In this document: positions 15,501 through 19,980 of the stretch, one piece after another
How positions within the stretch are numbered: position 1 is the first letter of the stretch
Layout: each line of letters opens with the position of its first letter
NCBI GenBank assembly: GCA_026993285.1
Contig: JALWTZ010000242.1
Coordinates: 1-19,980, forward strand
Direction of reading: 5' to 3'
Origin: Lysobacterales bacterium
GTDB taxonomy: Bacteria > Pseudomonadota > Gammaproteobacteria > Xanthomonadales > S139-57
Length of the DNA stretch: 19,980 bases
Position numbers and translations under genes: made by a program
Notes under the pieces: generated by a model
Database searches by the model: none
What the model saw: only the letters and a program-made list of their open reading frames with translations
What the model was told of the DNA's origin: nothing

Positions 15501-15713
15501 CAGAAAATGGCCGGTCGCGTTACTGGTCACGGATTTCGTGGTACCGGAAGGTGTGTGCACAATGGAGATGGTTGCGCCATCCAGCGCAGCGCCATTGGCA
15601 TCACGAACGGTTCCACTGACGGAGGAGGAAGTGGTTTGTGCCATGGCGCCAGATGCCATGAACCCTACCACAACCAGAGAGGCGAGCATGCCTTTCAGTT
15701 TATTCCACATCAT
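12585..15713 (-). CDS. Oar-like TonB-dependent outer-membrane receptor with N-terminal carboxypeptidase-regulatory-like domain
   Basis: The 1042-residue product is an outer-membrane active transporter of the Oar type. A signal peptide ends at MASGAMAQ (about residue 26). Next comes a beta-sandwich CarboxypepD_reg-like domain (about 30-112: VSGTVRDANGAALDGATISI; GLRVGGPYKVMVSKDGFKSE). A TonB-box-like LDKVEVVG follows at about 119-126, then the plug (TTITRDQIDASPSISRGLAD; NNIAIDGVPTNDEFGLEG; NFVGGDLNAVTKSGTNEFHG) and a ~750-residue beta-barrel ending in a terminal Phe (GAQIGIRYDF). Family members import large substrates; Oar-like proteins have been linked to protein export and adhesion in myxobacteria. 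No substrate genes or TonB/ExbBD lie nearby, so the cargo is unknown. It is monocistronic. ATG at 15713 and 15710 are both possible starts. Confidence 0.93.
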   Translation of the reverse strand: MMWNKLKGMLASLVVVGFMASGAMAQTTSSSVSGTVRDANGAALDGATISIVHTPSGTTKSVTSNATGHFLAKGLRVGGPYKVMVSKDGFKSESATDLYLELGKDKNLDVVLTPDTADLDKVEVVGMASSGIFDPSNMGAGTTITRDQIDASPSISRGLADFARMDPRITVLDKEENTISVAGQNNRYNNIAIDGVPTNDEFGLEGGGLPSMARGQPFSLETIDQLNIGISPYDVSKSNFVGGDLNAVTKSGTNEFHGSLYYVYRDNSMVGDDEDGNAFDTFEEWTRGVTFGGPIIQNKLFFFLNYEEFENTNALDPAFTPDAAALQQIRDIAAGYGAANIGDFNASELKNSDKKTLVKVDWNINANHRLTARYNSTLGKEINIRNRGNYDVSLSSHWYTNTFDTENYALQLYSDWTPNLSTELNIAQMSFHKYPDNNARMPYFRVDGVPGTSGAGESVTGEVHFGTERFRQANDLQVDTTTVFFAADLRKGAHTLRGGFDYKLNDINNLFVFDSLGYYRFRSIDDFANGNYRSYSYRIGTDPNDPLPTADWALANWGLFLQDTWDVNYQLTVVAGLRYDLPTTGDKPLYNPAFEQFYGFPNNTTVDGNGVLQPRVGFNYDLGLDRPTQIRGGFGLFMGSTAGVWLSNPFTNPGGNVTTYSDYSGSLVPITADPDNLPRPGGAARMDVDVVDPDFNQPSVWKSNLAIDHELPWDGIVASAEVLHTETKYGIKYRHLNLGDPTGTMPDGRLSYWCDPNNSRSQRCNNNRDFNDVVLLENTTQGATTSWTLSLKKAMDGNEGLSWMVGYTGMDTREVNDGGSSRAISNWGYLPNVNPNEPQLAASDYEIRDRIIATATWKKYFFEGHATTVTLFYENRSGRPFSYIFGNDANGDRRSSNDLFYVPSGPGDVIFTDPSEEAAFFDFVNNTPGLREYMGQVVPRNSDRSPWVTQLDMKVTQEIPFFGPGKGVVYLNLTNVLNLINSDWGHIEQASFQTFAVANFEGVDEATGRYIYDWNGRTQPFSRSDRAGQSRWGAQIGIRYDF

Positions 15714-15802
15714 GTTTACCCTTGATTTTATTGACAAAATTACAATGCTATCCAGCCATGCGCCCATACGCGAGCGAATGGTGGAGCGCATTGTAGTGCG
15801 TA

Positions 15803-15831
15803 ATTATGACAGTTTTACTAGCGTGAGTTAA
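15803..15831 (-). promoter_or_regulatory. Candidate sigma-70 promoter of the TonB-dependent receptor
   Basis: On the minus strand TTAACT (15831-15826), a 17-base spacer and CATAAT (15808-15803) match the sigma-70 consensus at 4/6 and 5/6. This gives a leader of about 80 bases before the ATG at 15713. The remaining 141-base intergenic region after pyk is A+T-rich and contains no Fur-box-like palindrome that I can recognise. Confidence 0.5.
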
Positions 15832-15854
15832 CAAAAAATTGAGCTATGGGCAGA

Positions 15855-17303
15855 TCATTGCTGACGAAATTTTTCTACCCGAATCAGGTTGGTCGTACCT
15901 TTCACACCAAAAGGCACGCCGGCAGTAATGACATAGCGATCACCGTCACGGGCAAAATGCGAGGTGGCCAGGCAGTCGTTGGCCCGTTCCACCATATCGG
16001 CCGAATCGGTGATTTCATCGGAAAGGAAGGGAGCCACACCCCAGACCAGGCTCAGTTGCCGGTAGGAAATCTCACTGGTGGTAATGGCCAGTACCGGCGT
16101 TTCGTTGCGGAAACGGGAAACCCGATAGGCGGTGGCACCTGAGGCGCTGAAACAGACGATGACCTGCACGTCCAGTTCCTCGGCCACCTGGCAGGCGGCA
16201 TGGGAAACCGAATCGGCCACCGTGCCGGCCATTTCCAAGGTCAGGCTGTTTTGCAAGCGGCGGTATTCGGTGTCGGTTTCCACCGTGCGGGCAATGCTGT
16301 CCATCATCCGCACCGCTTCGATGGGGTATTCTCCCACGGCGGTCTCCGCCGAAAGCATGACCGCGTCGGTACCATCGTAGATGGCATTGGCCACATCCGA
16401 GGCCTCGGCGCGGGTGGGCGCGGGTGCGTGGATCATGGATTCCAGCATCTGGGTGGCGGTCACCACCGGCTTGCCGGCATTGCGGCACTGGCGTATCAGG
16501 CTTTTCTGAACCGCCGGCACCAGTTCCGGTGAAAGCTCCACACCCAGATCGCCCCGTGCCACCATGATGCCATCCACTTCCGCCAGGATGTCCTGGAAGT
16601 TTTCCACCGCGCTGGGCTTTTCGATCTTGGCCATCAGACGGGCCGTGGAACCGGCCTCGTTCAGCAGGCGACGGGCTTCGCGCACATCCTCGGCGGAGCG
16701 GACAAAACTGATGGCCACCCAGTCCACGCCCAGTTCAGCCCCCAGCTTCAGGTCGGCGATATCCTTTTCCGTCAGGGCCGGCAGGCTCAGGTTGGAGCCG
16801 GGGATATTCAGGCCCTTGTTGTTGGACAACACCCCACCCAGGGTGACTTCGGTCTCCACCCTGCCCCGGGATACGGAGACGACCTTCAGGCGCAGACGGC
16901 CATCATCCAGCAGCAGGTCGTCTCCAGGGCGTACATCCTGGCACAGGCCTGTGTAGGTCACGCCCACCCGCTGCTGGTCGCCAGGGCTGTCATCGTCACA
17001 GGTAATGGTGAAGGTGGCACCGCGCTCCAGCAGTATCTCACCCTCCTTGAAGGTGGTCACGCGGATTTTCGGCCCCTGCAAATCCTGCAGGATACCCACG
17101 GACTGGTTCATCTCTGCAGCGGCATCACGCACGGTTTGCAGATTCTGGCGATGAAAGTCGGCACTGCCGTGGGAGAAGTTCATCCGAAAAACATTGACCC
17201 CCGCCTGGATCAGCGCCCGTACCCGTTCCGGCGAACTGGAGGCCGGGCCCATGGTAGCCACAATCTTGGTACGACGAAAATCTCTGCGTGCGTGATGGTT
17301 CAT
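15855..17303 (-). CDS. pyk: Pyruvate kinase
   Basis: Pyruvate kinase transfers phosphate from phosphoenolpyruvate to ADP in the last step of glycolysis. The 482-residue product shows the standard order: RRTKIVATMGPASSSPERV, VNVFRMNFSHGS and QDLQGPKIRV in the A domain; the small B domain (about 75-170); the signature LMAKIEKPSAVENFQDI with the catalytic Lys; DGIMVARGDLGVE; TATQMLESM and TRAEASDVANAIYDGTDAVM with SAETAVGEYP; and a C-terminal domain ending TTNLIRVEKFRQQ. Length is typical. I choose the ATG at 17303, since the remaining upstream frame (to 17360) does not resemble the family; AAGGA lies 12 bases upstream, farther than usual. An inverted repeat sits upstream (see 17345-17359). Confidence 0.96.
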   Translation of the reverse strand: MNHHARRDFRRTKIVATMGPASSSPERVRALIQAGVNVFRMNFSHGSADFHRQNLQTVRDAAAEMNQSVGILQDLQGPKIRVTTFKEGEILLERGATFTITCDDDSPGDQQRVGVTYTGLCQDVRPGDDLLLDDGRLRLKVVSVSRGRVETEVTLGGVLSNNKGLNIPGSNLSLPALTEKDIADLKLGAELGVDWVAISFVRSAEDVREARRLLNEAGSTARLMAKIEKPSAVENFQDILAEVDGIMVARGDLGVELSPELVPAVQKSLIRQCRNAGKPVVTATQMLESMIHAPAPTRAEASDVANAIYDGTDAVMLSAETAVGEYPIEAVRMMDSIARTVETDTEYRRLQNSLTLEMAGTVADSVSHAACQVAEELDVQVIVCFSASGATAYRVSRFRNETPVLAITTSEISYRQLSLVWGVAPFLSDEITDSADMVERANDCLATSHFARDGDRYVITAGVPFGVKGTTNLIRVEKFRQQ

Positions 17304-17344
17304 TCGCTTGGCGGGTCCTTGGCAATCGGTTGGCTGCGATGGTA

Positions 17345-17359
17345 TGCGCCACATGCGCA
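17345..17359 (-). promoter_or_regulatory. Inverted repeat upstream of pyk, possible operator
   Basis: TGCGC-N5-GCGCA forms a perfect 5-bp inverted repeat. It falls within the 17-base spacer of a possible promoter on the minus strand (TGGTCA then TACCAT, each 4/6 to consensus). The repeat begins about 40 bases before the pyk start. It is short enough to be chance, so this is only a candidate operator. Confidence 0.25.
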
Positions 17360-17403
17360 AATGACCATTCCACCGAGGTGATAGCCCCGGCTGCCATCAC
17401 GGC

Positions 17404-18453
17404 CTAGGGCAGGACGGTTTCCCTGGCTTCCGAGGATTGCAGCCAATCATCCACTGCCTGACAAAGCCGCTCATTGGCCAGCGGCAAGCGGAACCAGCCG
17501 GCCTCGCCCAGCCAATCCGCCGGCAGGGCCAGGTTTTCGTTCGAACAACGCTGAATGACCGATTGCAGTGCCACGGGCTGCGCCACCTGCAACAACAGGA
17601 AGGGAGCCTGATGCAACCGCACCTGCAGAACCCGGGGGTTCCCCGCCCAGCGTTCGCACAAGGCCCGCCCCCGTTGCATCAGGGCCTGGCGGCTGCTGGC
17701 GGCCGAACGCAGATTCTCGTGGGTAAACACATCCAGCGCCGCCCGCTGCAGGGCCCTTGAAGCTTGCTGCTCCGGCCAAATGCCCTGCAATGCCGCAATC
17801 CACGCTTCGGGAGCCTGCAGGGCGGCCAGTTGCAGGCCCGGCAACCCCCATCCACTGTCAAACTCGCGCAACAGCATCAGGTTGTCCTGCCGGTCCATGC
17901 AGGCTTGCCAGCGGCCCTGGTTGCCGGGGTCTTCCAGTGAAAGGTCCACGACTACCAGACTGAAGGCACGCAGGTGCTCGCAAAGCGCGGAAACCGCTTC
18001 CACCGTCCAGGCATGCCCCGTCAGGGGAGATGGGGATTGCAGCCAGACCACGGCCGTCTTGCCCTGCCAATGCTCCAGCAGCTGATCCACATCCGCCGCC
18101 TGCAGGCTGGGTGGCGCCACATCCACCGGTATGCCCAGCCCCTGCAGGCGTTGTATGTGGAAGGGTGCTTCCGGCTGGGCCAGCAACAGGCGTGCTTCCG
18201 GGTGCATCAGTTCCATCAGCTGCTGCCGTAGCCGGCTGGCCCGCTGCCCCAGCCAGTACTGCCTGGGATCACCACCCAGCACGGAAGCCAGGCGGCTGCG
18301 CAGCGCCACCGCCCAATCGCTCACGGGTTGGTGAAGCGCATCGAAATCCTCCTCCCAGTGCGGGCCGTCATGCAGGCTCGCGGGCGGGCCGTCCTGCTCC
18401 AGCAGTGCCTGCCAGGCAGTACGCAGCCAATGATTCCGCAGGGTTTCCGACAT
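17404..18453 (-). CDS. HisC/CobC-like aminotransferase fold protein lacking the PLP lysine
   Basis: The 349-residue product follows the fold-type-I aminotransferase (HisC/CobC) plan. LRSRLASVLGGDPRQYWLGQ corresponds to the segment before the PLP-phosphate loop, LQSPSPLTGHAWT to the NPNNPTG motif, SLVVVDLSLEDP to the VVDEA(Y/F) strand, and LREFDSGWGLPGLQLAAL aligns without gaps to the R(S/T)FGKxFGLAGLRLG block. In that block the Schiff-base lysine is Ser200 and the GLR arginine is Gln. The NPNNP Asn is replaced, and the usual Tyr/Phe after the VVVD strand is missing. So the fold seems kept and catalysis lost, with an open frame of normal length. The start at 18453 has AAAGG eight bases upstream. 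It lies between ybeY and pyk. Role unknown. Confidence 0.75.
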   Translation of the reverse strand: MSETLRNHWLRTAWQALLEQDGPPASLHDGPHWEEDFDALHQPVSDWAVALRSRLASVLGGDPRQYWLGQRASRLRQQLMELMHPEARLLLAQPEAPFHIQRLQGLGIPVDVAPPSLQAADVDQLLEHWQGKTAVVWLQSPSPLTGHAWTVEAVSALCEHLRAFSLVVVDLSLEDPGNQGRWQACMDRQDNLMLLREFDSGWGLPGLQLAALQAPEAWIAALQGIWPEQQASRALQRAALDVFTHENLRSAASSRQALMQRGRALCERWAGNPRVLQVRLHQAPFLLLQVAQPVALQSVIQRCSNENLALPADWLGEAGWFRLPLANERLCQAVDDWLQSSEARETVLP

Positions 18454-18519
18454 ACACACGCCTTTTGTGAAGCCTTCCTCAATAAACAGACCGCAAGGAT
18501 GGCGCCGGTATTGCAGCCA

Positions 18520-18975
18520 TCAGGCCGGTTGATACGGGTCCGGTATGCCCAGCCGCTTCAGCGCCTGTACTTCCAGTGCCTCCATGGCCTGCGCTTCATC
18601 TTCCTGAACATGGTCATGACCCAGCAGGTGCAATACACCATGAATGGTCAGATGTGCCCAGTGGTGCGGCAGCGGCTTGCCCTGTTCGCGCGCTTCCCGC
18701 TCCACCACCGGCACGCAGAGCACCAGATCACCCAGCAGGGGCAAATCCACGCCTGCCGGCAATTCGGCGGGGAAAGACAGCACATTGGTGGGATAGTCCT
18801 TGTGCCGGTATTGCGCATTCAGCGCCTGGCCTTCTTCCGCACCCACCAGCCGGATGCTCAGGTTCCACACACCGGGCGGCAGCACGGTTTCCGCCCAGCG
18901 GGCAAAGTCGTCTTCCGTGGGCAGGCCATCAGCTTCCAACCCCATGCTGAGGTCCAGCTCAAGCCGGGTCGTCAT
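18520..18975 (-). CDS. ybeY: Endoribonuclease YbeY
   Basis: YbeY is a metal-dependent RNase needed for 16S rRNA 3'-end maturation and 70S ribosome quality control. The 151-residue product has the UPF0054 motif HGVLHLLGHDH with metal ligands His112, His116 and His122, and the conserved TNVLSFP (63-69). The start at 18975 gives MTTRLELDLS; the frame stays open to 19035, but that part is inside ybeZ and unlike the family. It overlaps the ybeZ stop by 17 bases, so the two are probably translated together. In many gammaproteobacteria ybeX (corC) and lnt follow ybeY; here the aminotransferase-like gene follows instead after a 66-base gap with no clear terminator. Confidence 0.96.
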   Translation of the reverse strand: MTTRLELDLSMGLEADGLPTEDDFARWAETVLPPGVWNLSIRLVGAEEGQALNAQYRHKDYPTNVLSFPAELPAGVDLPLLGDLVLCVPVVEREAREQGKPLPHHWAHLTIHGVLHLLGHDHVQEDEAQAMEALEVQALKRLGIPDPYQPA

Positions 18976-19918
18976 GCCGCTCGTAGGCCTCGATGATGGA
19001 CTGCACCAGCCGGTGGCGCACCACATCCCGGGCATGGAAATAGGTGAAACTGACCCCTTCCACCCCCTGCAGCACCTGCATGGCGTGTTTCAGGCCGGAA
19101 GCGGTGTTGCGCGGCAGGTCCACCTGGGTGATATCGCCGGTGACCACGGCGGTGGAGCCGAAGCCGATGCGGGTGAGGAACATTTTCATTTGTTCCACGG
19201 TGGTGTTCTGCGCCTCGTCGAGAATGATGAAGGCATCGTTCAGGGTGCGGCCACGCATGAAAGCCAGCGGCGCCACCTCGATCACATTGCGGTCGATGAG
19301 CCGGCCCACGCGGTCGAAGCCCAGCATTTCATAAAGCGCATCGTACAGCGGGCGCAGGTAGGGATCGACTTTCTGCACCAGATCACCGGGCAAAAAGCCC
19401 AGCCGCTCGCCGGCTTCCACCGCCGGGCGCACCAGTATCAGCCGCTGCACCCGGTCGGTCTGCAGGGCTTCCACCGCGCAGGCCACCGCCAGCCAGGTCT
19501 TGCCGGTACCGGCCGGGCCGATGCCGAAATTCACGTCATGACGCTGGATATTTTCCAGGTAGCGGTTCTGGTTGTCGCCCCGGCCACGGATGGTGCCCCG
19601 GCGGGTACGGATGGCAATGCCCCGGCTTTCATTGCTGACGGTGGATTGTTCCGCGCCCTTCTCCCGCAGGCTGAGGTGTACCTGGTCCGGGCCCACCACG
19701 ATCTGGTCAGTCTGCTCGTACAAATCCCGCAGTATGCCCATGGCCAGCTTCACCGGCTTTTCCTGCCCACGCACCTGAAAGATGCCGCCCCGGCCGAAAA
19801 TCTCCACGCCCAGGCCGTCCTCGATCTGCTTGAGATGCTGGTCGAACTGGCCGCAAAGGTTGGCCAGGCGTTCATTGTCCACCGGCTCCAGCACCAGTTG
19901 CCGCTTGCACTCGGCCAT
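18959..19918 (-). CDS. ybeZ: PhoH-like ATPase YbeZ
   Basis: YbeZ is a PhoH-family P-loop NTPase, genetically and physically linked to YbeY and thought to act in RNA metabolism. The 319-residue product has an N-terminal KH-like region (about 1-75, including DGLGVEIFGRGGIFQVRG) and then the PhoH domain: Walker A GPAGTGKT (134-141), ILVRPAVEAGERLGFLPGDL, Walker B IILDEAQN (231-238) and VVTGDITQVDLPR. Length is typical. The ATG shares one base with the preceding miaB TGA (TGATG), so it is translationally coupled. The gene order miaB-ybeZ-ybeY is the standard one. Confidence 0.96.
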   Translation of the reverse strand: MAECKRQLVLEPVDNERLANLCGQFDQHLKQIEDGLGVEIFGRGGIFQVRGQEKPVKLAMGILRDLYEQTDQIVVGPDQVHLSLREKGAEQSTVSNESRGIAIRTRRGTIRGRGDNQNRYLENIQRHDVNFGIGPAGTGKTWLAVACAVEALQTDRVQRLILVRPAVEAGERLGFLPGDLVQKVDPYLRPLYDALYEMLGFDRVGRLIDRNVIEVAPLAFMRGRTLNDAFIILDEAQNTTVEQMKMFLTRIGFGSTAVVTGDITQVDLPRNTASGLKHAMQVLQGVEGVSFTYFHARDVVRHRLVQSIIEAYERHDDPA

Positions 19919-19980
19919 CAGGCGGCATCTCCTTCCCGCAGGGCCAGGCGGCCTCGCAGGGAGTGGGCCAGGGCGCCGGT
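19918..19980 (-). CDS. miaB: MiaB C-terminal end (5' part outside window)
   Basis: Only the last 20 codons and the stop are present, reading TGALAHSLRGRLALREGDAA. The SLRG segment matches the end of the TRAM domain of MiaB, the radical-SAM tRNA methylthiotransferase that makes ms2i6A37, and miaB normally precedes ybeZ. The assignment rests on this short match plus gene order. Confidence 0.7.
   Translation of the reverse strand, partial: TGALAHSLRGRLALREGDAA

Noticed and set aside
1..19980. Mobile elements, CRISPR arrays, tRNA or rRNA genes
   Set aside because: No transposase or integrase motif, no spaced direct repeats, and no tRNA-like cloverleaf or rRNA sequence was seen on either strand.

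Overview
The window reads as chromosomal DNA of a motile, Gram-negative gammaproteobacterium of moderately high G+C. The evidence is gene content and order: orn and rsgA side by side; purM-purN followed by a DUF3108 gene; a DUF2066 / CDP-alcohol phosphatidyltransferase / PerM / hda run; miaB-ybeZ-ybeY; a perfect FliA (sigma-28) promoter; and a TonB-dependent outer-membrane receptor. The genus cannot be named from the sequence. I see no rRNA, tRNA, CRISPR array, insertion sequence or prophage, and no non-coding stretch longer than about 185 bases.

Layout. (1) 1-1390, plus strand: the end of a DUF4340 protein, then a yefM-yoeB toxin-antitoxin pair with its own promoter/operator. (2) 1395-1955, minus: orn. 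(3) 2008-3589, plus: an unidentified multi-pass membrane protein overlapping rsgA. (4) 3550-4910, minus: a late flagellar cluster, flaG then fliS and a fliT-like gene, with a consensus sigma-28 promoter before flaG and a weaker one before fliS; fliD, normally between flaG and fliS, is absent. (5) 4975-7343, minus: purM, purN and a periplasmic DUF3108 protein, each overlapping the next. (6) 7398-10765, plus: DUF2066 protein, CDP-alcohol phosphatidyltransferase, PerM-type transporter and hda, all overlapping, so probably one transcript. (7) 10778-12403, minus: an orphan FimT/GspH pseudopilin and a secreted protein with a DUF302-like region, the latter ending in a strong terminator. (8) 12534-15831, minus: a large Oar-like TonB-dependent receptor with its own promoter and terminator. 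(9) 15855-19980, minus: pyruvate kinase, a fold-type-I (HisC/CobC-like) aminotransferase relative that has lost the PLP lysine, ybeY, ybeZ (PhoH-like) and the last codons of miaB.

Most of the window is housekeeping: RNA turnover and ribosome assembly (orn, rsgA, ybeY, ybeZ), tRNA modification (miaB), purine synthesis (purM, purN), glycolysis (pyk) and control of replication initiation (hda). The accessory parts are the toxin-antitoxin pair, the flagellar cluster, the FimT-like pilin, the Oar-like receptor and the secreted DUF302-like protein. I found no convincing new multi-gene system. The observations most worth following are the apparent PLP-enzyme pseudoenzyme between ybeY and pyk, and the flaG/fliS arrangement with two sigma-28-type promoters and no fliD.
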